From: Ariolimax columbianus
Lineage: Eukaryota; Mollusca; Gastropoda; Stylommatophora; Arionidae
Reading direction: 5' to 3'
DNA: 64,000 nt
Assembly (NCBI GenBank): GCA_036924085.1
Contig: JAVGWX010000002.1
Location: forward strand, 82,826,704 to 82,890,703
The position numbers were made by a program, and so were the translations under genes. The stretch's first letter is position 1, and each line of letters opens with the position of its first letter. Below are positions 11,690 through 22,494 of the stretch, in pieces. The notes beneath the pieces were generated by a model. The model made no database searches and was not told the DNA's origin. It saw nothing but the letters and a program-made list of their open reading frames with translations.

Positions 11690-13780
11690 TGCTATTGAAC
11701 AGTCAAAATAAAGGAAGTGAGGTGGACAACAGTGTGCGAAAGAAGGTTTTTATTAAAATAATTTCAAACATTCTAACAAATAGCTCAATAGCTCCATGCC
11801 AACGAAACTGACTAAAAGAGAAACAAATTATGCTGGCAGTGGTATGTAGAAAAATTGATTATTTGATGTTAGTTTTGCACAATAAATAAAGGGAACTTAC
11901 TTGCAGCATCAGAAATGTAGTTCCCTAAAAGAATGCTGTGCGTGCAATGGACAACTAAGAATACTTTTTCAACCTTACACACAAAAACTGCTTTATAAAT
12001 TAACACTAACTAAAACAGTAAAAACTAAAAGAGGTTTTGCGCAAGATTAATTTCAATACATTCAGAACTGGTTGCAAAAAAATCTGATCAGAAATAGGTG
12101 AAATCGATAAGGTGCAAAAATCTTTGACAAAATGGTTTGGAAAAAAAAATAATCAAAAATCGAATGTGGTGTAGTTCTCAAAGGATAAATGATTGTGAAC
12201 AATTATATCAAGATGACACTATATAGCTCCACACGTCTACACATAATTATAATGTCTGGCCATATATTTAAAAATCATTAAAACATTTTCCAAGAAACTT
12301 AATGACGGTGTTTATGATATATGCGCATATTGGTATGACATCCGGCTTGAGAGCAATGTCTCAACGATAGATCCTCAATACAAGGATGTGTAGGTACGAT
12401 ACGCACTCCTTCCTGTCATGTGCCAACACAAATACTTTATCTATGTCTTGCTTATTTTGACAGCAGCTTTCACGAGCGGTATTCAAAACATGGGTGGGTG
12501 CAGCATATCCTGTTACATTCTAAAATATGGCATTGCCTATAAGCACGAAGACGGTGAAGGTGTACTTTTGATTAAAGGGAAATATACGTCTTGTAACTAC
12601 AGGAAGCACATCTAGAAATGTAAGATTGTATTCAGAATTAAATCTACTGTTCTGTTTTTGTTGTGGCTGACTGCCTGATTTATTGATGTTTTCGCCGATT
12701 GCCGTGTCGATGAACGTAGACAATCACGACTACGCATGATGATTCATTTTTGTTCTCTGACAGTTCTGAATTGGAAGTAAAAAAAATGACACCCATTCTA
12801 CATGTAACTTATAAGTTCTCCAAACACATCTTACGAAAATAGATCGCTCTGCCAAAGTTTTCACCGTTATTTTCTTTTCATGACTTCTTGATTATCGCTC
12901 TTAACTATTCATATGATTCTTAGAATTCCTTTGCTATATCCATCACTGCGGCATTTTTTGATCTTCCTCGATTTATTCTTCTTCTTGATCTCTTCTTTTA
13001 TTTGAGTAAATTAAACCCAAGCCAACTTCTTCTGTACTATCAGGATACATTATTGTTACAAAGTTACATTGTCTGTCAAGTTTACTCATAATATTTTTCT
13101 TGGACGTTTCTGTTGTATATTTCTCAATTGTGTTCCATTTGTTTGTGTTAGAAGACCGCCTTGTAATTCAATCTTTGAACGTGTATCAGGTATCTTCAAA
13201 TATTGACTGTATTTGCCAGTTAGGATAACCAGACTAATTGACGATCGTGCAAGCATCGATTATCTAGAGTCACTAACCAACTAATTTGATTCGTTAGCAG
13301 CAGACAGAACCCCCATGCTCGATCATTAATTATTTGATGTACAGTGTGTACTGCTAGTCTTTTCTCCCACCTGCCCCATACATAATATTATAGCTAAAAA
13401 CATTCACACAGCATTATTTGTTACCTTCTGTGTCTCAATATCGCCAGTGTTGATACTTCGCTCCCAGAAATCAGTTATTTCTCTCATTATGTGAGTGGTT
13501 GAAAATTTGCTATTGTTTTTCAATGTCTCCTGCTGTTAGGAATGTCTGACTGGTTTAGTGTTTACATAAAGCAGACAAATACTTTCTGCCACATCACTAA
13601 TAGAACCAATACTAGCATTGACTGTTGTAGTGATGCTCACATTAGCAGCCTAGAAATATTACTCGCAGTAGAATAAGCTGCTATAGTGACATTTGGTTCA
13701 ATTAAAAGTAATTGCAGTTGTGAGTACATCTGGTGTGCTTGTGTTTGTTTAGTGTAGTCTTACATAAGTGAGACAACATT
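11690..13780. other. AT-rich, no recognisable feature
   Basis: About 2.1 kb without tandem, tRNA-like or recognisable coding structure. A 65-codon frame at 12418-12615 begins with a hydrophobic run but has no further support. Confidence 0.4.
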
Positions 13781-13784
13781 CAAA

Positions 13785-14757
13785 TCATCTCAAAAATAGG
13801 ATGCCCCAACAAACTGCTGCAGCTGATAGTGTCATTTCATGAGGATATGAAAGGAACAGTCCAATGCGACGGTAACACATCACCATCTAATATTCAATGT
13901 GGTGTTAAACAAGGCTGTGTCCTGGTCCTAACACTATTCGGAATCTTCTTTGCGCTGTATATTGAAGCACACATTTAGTAATGCAACAGAAGAGATTTGA
14001 CTTCACACTAGATTAGATGGCCGTCTGTTTAACCTTGCGAGACTCAAAGCTAAACCAAGATCAGGGAAGTTACAGTCAGGGACTTGTTATTTGCTGATGG
14101 CGATTCAATTGTCACTCACAGTGTGCATGAGCTCCAGAGATTAATAGATCGCTTCACCCAGGCGTGCAAAGATTCCCTGAATAAAACAAATGTGCTGGAA
14201 CAAGTCATCCCCAACAATCACTGTCGATAACTATGAACTGGCAACTGTGGACCAGCTCATTTACTTCGGGTCTCTAATCAATGAAAGCCTCTCCCTAGAC
14301 CCCGAATTGGGTAATCGCATTGGCAGAGCTGCTACCATTTTTTCTTCTCTCACGCGACGTGTCTGGGATAACCCCAGATTTACAGCAAGAGGACCAGGGC
14401 CATGGTCTACAGTGCCTGTGTCTACTCTTCTGTGTGGCGGTGGGTCGTGGACAACATATGCAAAACGAGAGCATAAGCTCAACACCTTTCACCTACGGCT
14501 CGTGGGATTCATCCTTGGCGTCTCATTAGGGGAAAGAGTGACCGGTGCGGAGGTGCACTGTCGCACTGGTCTTCCAAGCATGTATACCCTCCTTCGCAAA
14601 GGAAGACTGATGGCTTGCTCCTGTTCGTCGCATGGAGGGTGGTCGCATACCCGGGGATGTTTTCTATGGACAGCTGGCATGTGGTGATGGAAAAGCTGAC
14701 TGACACGGCTGGATTTTGGAGATGCATGTGGGCGAGATATGAGGGCTCTGGATGTGG
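13785..14757 (+). pseudogene. LINE RT C-terminal half, left part of an interrupted element
   Basis: A LINE reverse transcriptase fragment. It reads IGCPNKLLQLIVSFHEDMKG, then NIQCGVKQGCVL (RT motif before the catalytic box, 13900-13922), a damaged region where the YADD box should be, then VDQLIYFGSLINES, IGRAATIFSSLTRRVWDN and LRLVGFILGV up to 14740. The last codons before the insertion encode RDMRALDV. The reading frame resumes at 20921 as DLTSSDDVAADQSVW, so a 6.2-kb insertion splits this element. It belongs to the same broad family as the LINE at 55085-58866. Confidence 0.85.
14749..14757. repeat. Target-site duplication, chimera copy 1 (left)
   Basis: TGGATGTGG, repeated exactly at 20921-20929. 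Removing the intervening DNA and one copy restores the host LINE frame (RDMRALDVDLTS). Confidence 0.9.
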
Positions 14758-14790
14758 TTCTTCTTCTTCTTCTTCTTATTCTTCTTCTTA
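14758..14790 (-). repeat. (GAA)n 3' tail of chimera copy 1
   Basis: On the plus strand this is TTC repeats with one TTA interruption. It lies exactly between the target duplication and the conserved 3' UTR, so it is the 3' terminal repeat typical of I/R1-like LINEs that lack poly(A). Confidence 0.85.
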
Positions 14791-14869
14791 CGCTGTCAGG
14801 CGTCGACCTTTATTTTTTCGAAAAAAGCAGCGGTCATCCTGAGGCTGTCGACACTGCCATAGAGCTTGT

Positions 14870-17800
14870 CTAGTGTTGCCACTGGTGATGCAACATCTGC
14901 TCTCTCTGAACCTCGTATGTCGGGCAGTTTTGCAGCAAATGTTCAGCGGTCATTTTCCCGGTACCACACGTGTATTCGTCAATGCCACCTATCTGCAATT
15001 TGTTGAATAGGTGGTACCTCAGTCTATTGTGGCCAGTGCGAAATCTGAAAATCACGACCTGCTTTCTTCTGTTCAACTGGTTATATGCATCGTTTTTTGT
15101 GTAGCCAGTATGTTCTGTTTCCAATTTGGCCATGTATCTAGCTCTAATAAGCCGTTTTGACTCTTCGTATGTCACACTAGTGTCTGGTTGTGGCAGTCTT
15201 GCACCTTCTTTTGCCAGTCTGTCTGCCTCCTCGTTGCCGTGGATGTTGCAGTGAGATGGAACCCACTGCACCACTACCCTATTTGGTGCGGACTGCTGGC
15301 ATAGTTGACAGAGTACTGCTCTTAAATCATTAAGTTCAGTATTTTTCTGGCTTTTCAGTGCTGTGACTACGGCCAGAGCATCTGTAAGCAGGACTACGTG
15401 GCTTCCATTCCTTTTACCTGTCACAATTTGTCCCACTGCCGCCATCAGTGCCTCTGCCTCCGCTCTGAAATTGCTTGTGTATTTTCTAGTAGCGAATGAC
15501 AGTGTTATTTTTCTGCCATTTGGTAGGTTCAGTAATGCTCCTGCCCCTCCGTTCTGTATTGTATTTGTTACGGAACCGTCGGTGTATGCATGGGTCCAGT
15601 CCATGCTTCGGTAGTTTTCCGTTATGTAACTCGGGGTAGTATCTCTTCTTTCTTTTTCAGACTGGCAGTTTTTGTTTCCAATACCTGGTCAATTTTCTAC
15701 CACCTCTGGAAATATATGCTGCCTCCAGGTAGGTTTTCGTACAGTAGGGATGGGTTTTAGTGTTGTTAGTGCGTTCTTTGGGTCTTCGTGCATCTTAGCT
15801 TTGGCTATTTCTGCAATGTTTCTCCGCTTTAGTTTCCCATTTCCGAAATTGTTTAGTCTCTTGTGCATTGGATGAGTTTCTCTGATTGCTGCTGGGCTCT
15901 GCAGTTTTTTTCTGTCGGTCATGGATTGCAGTTTTGTAATCTTTTCAAGCTCTACAATTAGCGTTTACTTCATGCTAACTTTATCGAAGTTCGCCTTTGC
16001 TGCTGTTGTCCATGCCGCAATGCCATACTCGAGAACTGGTCTCACTCTTCCAGTGTACAGATTTTTTAGTATACTTTCGTCTGCTCCTCAGCTTGTGCCA
16101 ACAAGTTTCCTCATGATTGCCATTCTTTCTCTGGCTCTCATTCGGTTTCTCTCGATCTGACTTTTCCATGTCATGCGCCGATCAAATGTGACTCACAGGT
16201 AGTTTTGGTTGTCGTTTGGCTACAGGCATTTGCCGTTCAGACTTATTTTGGTGTTTTGGGGTTTCATTGATAGAGTAAATATTGTACATGTCGTTTTTTC
16301 CTCGTTTTTTTCGCCCACTCTTCCAGCGATGTTAGGGCCTGCTGCATCTGATTTCTTGCTATGGTGAGATTCTTTTCAGAGGTCCACATAACCAGATCGT
16401 CTGCAAACATTCAGCTATGGACTCTTCTTGGTATATTCTGTGTAATGTCATTTATATACACCAGGACGAGTGTGGGTGCCAGTACGCCCCCTTGGGGTAC
16501 TCCCTGCTCAAGTGTCACCTTTTTGCTCCTCTGCCCTTGTACTTGGACTCTGGCCGTTCTGTTTTTGAGGTAGTGATTGTACCTCTTGTACATTTTCCCA
16601 CAAACTTCACTTCTTCTTAGCTTGACTCTAAGTCCCTCTTTCCAGACTTTGTCAAATGCCTTTTCATGTCCACCCAAACCGCTACTGTGTATTTCTGTTC
16701 CTGGTAGGCATCCTCTATTTCCTGGGCTATGAGGATGACCTGATCCTTAGTGAATCTGTGCTGTCTAAAGCCTGCTTGCTGTTGAATTAGTATGCGTTTT
16801 TCTTTCAGATGCCACATCAGTCTGGTATTTATCATACGTTCCGTCAGTTTGCCGACACAGCTCAGTAGGCTGATAGGCCTGTATCCATTTGGATCTGTTT
16901 TGTCTTTTCCTTTCTTTGGTACTGGTACAAGTACTGCGTCTTTCCATGCCTGGAGTACAATACCCCTTTTCCAGCTTTGATTCAGGATTGATAGCAGTTT
17001 CCTCTTTGCTGTTTGGCCCAGCCCCATCAGCATTTCGTTAGTTTTCCCGTCTTTCCGGGAGATTTCCTTTTCTTTAAAGTTCTCATGGCTCTTCCATTTC
17101 ATTCATTGTTAATTTTGCAATCATATGCTCTTCTGGTGCCATATTGATGTTGTCGTGCCCCTTTTGCTCTTCACTAATGTATGTATGCCTATCTGCAGGG
17201 ACATCAATGTGGTTTGCTCTGGCATAGTGTTCAACAAAGGCGTTTGCGACTTTTTTTCCAGTGTGTTTTCGCCCTGTATGATGGTAATTTGTTTGTTTGA
17301 TGGAGTTTCGTCATTTATGGCTCTGACTAGCTTCCATAGTGTGTTCTCTTCTTTGTCTAGATTGAGGCTTTCTGTTTTGTTTTTCCAGCTTTCTCTTGCT
17401 GTTTGGTTTAGAGTGTATTTGTATTTCGCCGTGGCGGCTTTGAGGGCGATATTTGCCTCCATAGATTGTTCTCGCTCTGCCATGTTCCTAGCATATGTGA
17501 CTGCGTCTTCCGCTTTCTTCAAATCATCATTCCAATAGCGCTTATAATTTGTCCTTGCCTTTCTTGGGATGGTTTCAGTGGCAGCTTGCATTATTGCTTT
17601 GCTTAGGCTTTCCACCATGAGCTTCATATTGTTTTTCCGTGTGTTGATGGTTTCACACAGCCCATCTGTCAGGCTTGCAAACCTGTCCCAGTCGGCTCGT
17701 TTGTAATTCCAACGTGGGAGCGGTTTTATTTCCTGTGGGCCTACTTCCATATCAACTTCTAGCCTAATTGGCATGTGGTCGCTACCTGCCAATTGGTTTA

Positions 17801-18700
17801 GCACCTGACGGTCTATTTTGTGGTGAATGTCCACCGTGGAAAAGGCCAAGTGTCGAGTAGAGGTAGTATGCCATGTTCTAGAATAGAAGCTAGGGATATC
17901 CTCCGGCCTATTGATTAGACAGAGATTTGTGTCTATCTCCCAATCTTTCACTTCGTCACCTCTGCTGTCTGTGTCCGAGTATCCCCGTCTCTCCGAGTGG
18001 ATGTTGAAATCTCCAACTAATATGCAGTTGGAGTCTTTGACTTCCATACTCGAGAGCGACAGGTCTTTGTTTGTTGGTCCGTACAGGTTGAAGATGCGGA
18101 TCTTCGTCTCTTGAGCCATTATGTCATCTCGTACAATGTCTGCTTGTCCGGTGTGATTGACAGCTACCGCGCTACTCTGTATGCAGTTACGTATGAATAT
18201 CAGAACCCCTCCTTTGTGACCTTCTTTATCCAGACGGAAGGTCTGGTATCCTCTGATTGAGAATTTATGTTTGTTGTTGAGGTGCGTTTCTTGGATACAT
18301 GCCACATCAATCTTACCTTCATGCAACTGATGCGTTAGGGAAAACTTTTTGTTAATGAATCCCTCCGCATTTCACTGTAGTATTCTGAGGGTCTTGTATT
18401 TTTGGTTAATAGTTTTTGCTCATCACCATGTGCCTCGACTCCACAGCACATGGGTGGGTTACCAACAGTAGCAATGGTTGGGCCCCTTCGAGGCGCGAGA
18501 CCCGGCACTTTCACCGCCTGGCGGGACTCCACAGGATGAGCGCACGCTTTTTTCTATTAAGTCGTACTATCATCAGACAGCGATATACGTTGCACTGTGT
18601 TACATGTTCAGCCTGTGGCCCATTGCATCCGATTTCAATAGGCGTTTCTGTAGGGATGCCCTTCTTAGCTTTCGGCTGTCCCCAGCCTATCTGCAAGGCA
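14870..18700 (-). pseudogene. LINE ORF2 (endonuclease-RT-RNase H), decayed, copy 1
   Basis: Minus-strand protein in several frames. The endonuclease segment (18326-17121) contains ACIQETHLNNKH, VGDFNIHSER and AGSDHMPIRLE. The linker and RT palm (17102-16411) contain GYRPISLLSCVGKL, QAGFRQHRFTKDQ, EQGVPQGG and the residues leading to the catalytic box. The RNase H segment (15604-14870) contains HAYTDGSV, FRAEAEAL, LLTDAL and GNEEADRLAKEGA. It ends in CGTGKMTAEHLLQNCP. Frameshifts near 17110, 16640 and 15900-16400 and missing sections mean it cannot be translated through. Copy 2 shows the unbroken arrangement. Confidence 0.9.
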
Positions 18701-19535
18701 GCAGTTGTTTGTGATCAGAGTTGTCTCTCTTATGGAAGTTGTCTTACAGGACTATCGAGTCTTCACCACTCGTGTCTATAGGGTGCGGTGATGATATATG
18801 AGATATGATATATGATATGGACTTTGTACTATCCCGGAAGAGAGGCAGTCCAGTGTGTCTGTATCCCAAGATCGTCACGTCCTGCCAGAAACGTAGCATG
18901 TGCATGTGAGTGGTGTATCTCTTTGCTCCCTTTATTTTCTCGGCTTCTCTGCAGTGATGGTACGCCTAGCATTCCCCGCCACTAGAGTGATTGTCACAAT
19001 AGGGCAGATGTGCAATGTCCGCTGGCCTGCATCTCTTCTGCGTCCATTGGGATGACTGATAGCAGACAGAGGTAGAGAGCGAGGCAGGAGTGCATTTGAC
19101 CAGGGGACAAGCCTGGTAATGGCACGAAGATGTTGGTCGCCTGGTGTGCGGACATATCTCATGGTCAAGGGTTGCGTCTCAACAGTTCACAGTGAAGTGG
19201 CTGCTCTACTGCTTACGACACCCCGACCGAGAACTAAGTCTTCTACTAGTGGTTTCACACCTCATCGCCGTATACAGTGAATATCGGGCAGCTTCCCGCT
19301 CGCTTTGATCAGCGGACGGCACAGACCTCTTTATGTGGCTCGACTGTGTGGGGCTGGGGAGCGAGCTCCAGGTCCCGACCATATCGTAACCTCCCATCGC
19401 AGTGGTGCTGAGATTTTGGGCGGGATTCCGGCTTAGAGGCTTTTGTTGCCGTATTCCCTCAGATGGTAGCCTCGCCCTGTTAGCTTATCAGCCTAGCACG
19501 TTGACAAAATGTCTGCGACTAGCGATTTTTTTTAT
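18701..19535 (-). other. LINE 5' UTR, copy 1
   Basis: Aligns throughout with 34683-35580 of copy 2. Both copies share a minus-strand frame with blocks CRPADIAHLP and FWQDVTILGYRHTG, which could be the end of an ORF1, but I see no CCHC knuckle. The junction to 18S is abrupt near 19530-19536. The tandem repeat region of copy 2 is missing here. Confidence 0.65.
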
Positions 19536-20379
19536 CTCTAACGCCGCAATACGAATGCCCCCGTTTGTCCCTGTTAATCATTACCTCCAGTTCCGAAAAC
19601 CAACAAAATAGAACCGATGTCCTATTCCATTATTCCATGCACCATTATTCAGGCAGCAGAGACCTGCTTTGAACACTCTAATTTTTTTCAAAGTAAACGC
19701 GCCGGCCACCCGGGACGCTCAGCGAAGAGCACCCGCGGGAAAGAGCCGGCAGACGGTAGGGCAGGAGACAACGGGCAGTGAACCGGCGTGAGACGGACCG
19801 CCCGCCTGCGCCTGAGATCCAACTACGAGCTTCTTAACTGCAACAATTTTAATATACGCTATTGGAGCTGGAATTACCGCGGCTGCTGGCACCAGACTTG
19901 CCCTCCAATAGATCCTCGTTAAAGGGTTTAAAGTGTACTCATTCCAATTACGAGGCCTCGAATTTGTTACTTTTCGTCACTACCTCCCCGTGCCGGGAGT
20001 GGGTAAGTTCCGCGCCTGCTGCCTTCCTTGGATGTGGTAGCCATGGGGCAGACATTTGAAAGATGCGTCACCGGCACATGAGGCCATGCGATCAGCACAA
20101 AGTTATCCAGAGTCAGCAGTGGGGACGCCGCAACCCCGCGAGGGAAAACGACGATTGGTTTTGAACTAATAAAAGCGCTCTTTTCGCGATGGTCGGAGTT
20201 TGGTAAGCATGTATTAGCTCTAGAATTGCCATAGTTATCCAAGTAGGATCGTGTCATCTAAGGAACCTAGACTGATTTAATGAGCCATTCACGGTTTCAC
20301 TGTGAGACAGTGTGAACTTAGACATGCATGGCTTAATCTTTGAGACAAGCATATGACTACTGGCAGGATCAACCAGATA
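19536..20379 (-). pseudogene. 18S rRNA pseudogene, 5' part, copy 1
   Basis: The minus strand starts with the universal TATCTGGTTGATCCTGCCAG-type 18S 5' end near 20379. It runs through conserved blocks such as GCTAATACATGCTTACC, the CCGCGGTAATTCCAGCTCC region (about 19870-19890) and TGATTAACAGGGACAAACG (about 19560-19580), ending at GCGGCGTTAGAG. It is broken: about 15 bases are missing near 19966, where GAAAGAGTCCCGTATT is expected, and about 80-90 bases are missing near 20045. Only about 45 percent of 18S is present, so it is not a functional rRNA gene. Confidence 0.93.
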
Positions 20380-20920
20380 TCTGCCGGAGACGTACGAACC
20401 ACACATTGGTCGGCGGAGGACGGATGTGTAAAAAGCCTCACTAGGACGGCCGCAGGGACCGACTGACGGACGGACGGTTGTTCCATCCCTCACTCCGTCG
20501 ACCTAGGACCGCCTGACAGAGGCGATAAATTTCACTGTGACTGGAGTCGATTTTTGCCTGCCGGCCTGCCCTTCTCCAAATGGTTGGTCGGGCAAGGACA
20601 GGGCCTTTAGGCATGATTCCTGCTTTCCATTTGCCGGTCACCAGCTCTTTGCGAGAGAATGACCACGAGCGAGACGAACTGTCGAGGTCGACTATAAGCC
20701 TTCGAATAACCACCACTGACTGACAAAGTTCTCGATACGGTCCACAGTAACGCACCGTTGTCAGCGGTACGACGCCACAAATTTTGTCCCGCTAGATGGC
20801 CGGGGAAAGGCAGGCGAGCGTGTTAGGCAAGCCCGAGCTATCGCTCCGTCTGGTGGGACTGAGATCGTTGTACGAATACTGGATGAGAGTCAATCGCGGC
20901 GGCGAGAGACCAGCCCCAGA
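20380..20920 (-). other. Ribosomal 5' ETS-like leader, copy 1
   Basis: 541 GC-rich bases directly upstream of the 18S 5' end, colinear with 37487-38116 of copy 2 but with about 90 bases fewer near 20525. The 5'-most base is the T of TCTGGGG, identical to copy 2. Identification as ETS rests on position upstream of 18S and on conservation between the two copies. Confidence 0.75.
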
Positions 20921-20929
20921 TGGATGTGG
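20921..20929. repeat. Target-site duplication, chimera copy 1 (right)
   Basis: TGGATGTGG, identical to 14749-14757, directly beside the 5' end of copy 1. Confidence 0.9.
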
Positions 20930-21120
20930 ATCTGACATCTTCGGATGACGTGGCTGCAGATCAATCTGTATGGAGATGTGGCCTGAAGAGCAGCTTCAGG
21001 CTAGGCAAAAGTTGGCTCATGCAGCACAGGGAAGAGAAGAGACATCGCCGAGGGGAAAGGGAAGGCCAAAGACTCAGTAGAGAGCTGCTACTCCCAGGTC
21101 GCGTCAACCAGACATGATTC
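20921..21120 (+). pseudogene. LINE C-terminus, right part of interrupted element
   Basis: Continues the LINE at 13785-14757 after the 9-bp target duplication (20921-20929). It encodes DLTSSDDVAADQSVWRCGLK and MQHREEKRHRRGEREG, typical of the tail of this LINE family (SWEDLAADRxxWR), and stops at about 21117. The join proves that chimera copy 1 is a later insertion. Confidence 0.85.
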
Positions 21121-21704
21121 AAAAGGGGCTACTACATAAGTGATGTAAAAAGTAAATGTGGCAGAAGCTGCTGTAGTCAAAGTTGATATGGTAGCTAGGC
21201 AAATTTAATAGATGTGGTATTAATCAATGCGATGTTATGACATTTACACCCTTAAATTTTTTTAAACCAAACGAAGATAATTCAAGAATATTTTATAAAC
21301 CATATAAGACTAACAATGCACGATAGTTATCATTTGTGAAACGTTATGACGAAGCGTGTGACATGCCTCTGTATGTGTTTCATGTATATGCAAAAACAAT
21401 ATAAAACCTACCACCTAACACAACTTAGAACTTTCGAGGAGAAGAAGCAAAATACAAAAGGACAAATACATACAAGACTAATTGATGTTTTTCTGACATT
21501 GTTATGTTCTTCGTAAGAGTAACTGTATTATTATCCCATGTCTTTGGCTAAGTGTAAAAATACTGATTACTATAGTATTTTGTTGTGTAAACGTACATGC
21601 AATCAATCTTTAAAGAAGGAATGCCCATTTACAAATAACATAATCACTCTTACAAAAGTATATATAAATGTACAAACGCCTAATTGGTCTTACAAAATTC
21701 AAAT
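21121..21704. other. No recognisable feature
   Basis: AT-rich DNA with no repeat or coding structure that I recognise. Confidence 0.4.
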
Positions 21705-21880
21705 TTTCTTGTTCTTCCTGGTTAATTCTCAAACTCTCGCTACTAAGCCCTGAAAAAAGCTTTGCAAGTAGCAGGATGTTTTCCGGAGAACAGATGCGTT
21801 GTGTCGTAGTTCACAGCTTGACTGCGATATTTGCACCATTCGGTCCGACACATCTGACTTCAGCAGGCATTTGTTAGTAT
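21705..21880 (+). repeat. SINE-like dispersed repeat, copy B
   Basis: Shares with 1146-1375 the blocks GCTTTGCAAGTAGCAGGATG, GTTGTGTCGTAGTTCACAG and TTCGGTCCGACACATC, in the same order and spacing, at roughly 75-80 percent by eye. It has no coding capacity. Confidence 0.6.
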
Positions 21881-22164
21881 CGGGTTAGTCTTTCCTCTTC
21901 TATTTCTTCTTCTTAACCAGTCTGTCCTGTTGCAGCCTGTTATCTAGGATCACCGCGTGGAGGTGTAGAAGGGTCTTGGCAGCTCTGGTTCGCTGGTCCT
22001 GACGCTAGCAATCATCTATGGGTCGCTGACAGCTGCAGCTCATGCACTGCTTATCATCTTATAAATATACGAATGTCTAATCATTCGTTATCATCATCGT
22101 CATCAAGTGCAGTCTTTACATCGGAGGTTCATGGTAGTGGATGTCCAATTGTCTCTGTTCCGTG

Positions 22165-22490
22165 CCAGGTTGATACACACAAACTGTGTTCCGACCACAT
22201 CTTGACAATGTCTGTCTATCTGTACACTCAGTTAAACTGTGTCCCGACCACATATTGACAGTGTCTGTCTATCTGTACACTCAGTCAAACTGTGTCCCGA
22301 CCACATCTTGACAATGTCTGTCTATCTGTACACTCAGTCAAATGGTGTCCCGACCACATCTTGACAATGTCTGTCTATCTGTACACTCAGTCAAACTGTG
22401 TCCCGACCACATCTTGACTATGTCTATCTGTACACTCAGTCAAACTGTGTCCCGACCACATCATCTTGACTATGTCTGTCTATCTGTACA
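22165..22490 (+). repeat. 53-bp minisatellite, about 6 units
   Basis: Units contain TCTGTCTATCTGTACACTC, AGTCAAACTGTG and TCCCGACCACATCTTGACAA. Individual units are nearly identical. The last two are shortened or contain a small duplicated CATCAT, indicating recent unequal exchange or slippage. Confidence 0.92.
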
Positions 22491-22494
22491 TCTG

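Larger units (their letters stand above)
14758..20920 (-). mobile_element. rDNA-LINE chimeric retroelement, copy 1
   Basis: A 6163-bp unit on the minus strand. From its 5' end: ribosomal 5' ETS (20920-20380), 5' part of 18S rRNA (20379-19536), LINE 5' UTR (19535 to about 18720), degraded ORF2 (about 18700-14870) and a (GAA)n tail at 14758-14790. It is flanked by the 9-bp duplication TGGATGTGG and inserted in an unrelated LINE. Its order and both ends match copy 2 at 30741-38116. Compared with copy 2 it lacks about 970 bp spanning the 18S/5'-UTR junction and carries further small deletions in 18S and ETS. That it moved as a single RNA is inferred from the shared ends and the target duplication. 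Confidence 0.85.

Noticed and set aside
12418..12615. 65-codon frame with a hydrophobic N-terminus and three Cys, like a small secreted peptide
   Set aside because: No promoter, splice or homology support; the hydrophobic run is expected by chance in T-rich DNA.
18416..18781. Plus-strand frames across the LINE copies (for example 18416-18781, 31105-31593, 32779-33279)
   Set aside because: They are antisense shadows of the minus-strand ORF2 and 5' UTR.
22165..22490. CRISPR array
   Set aside because: 53-bp units are contiguous with no spacers.
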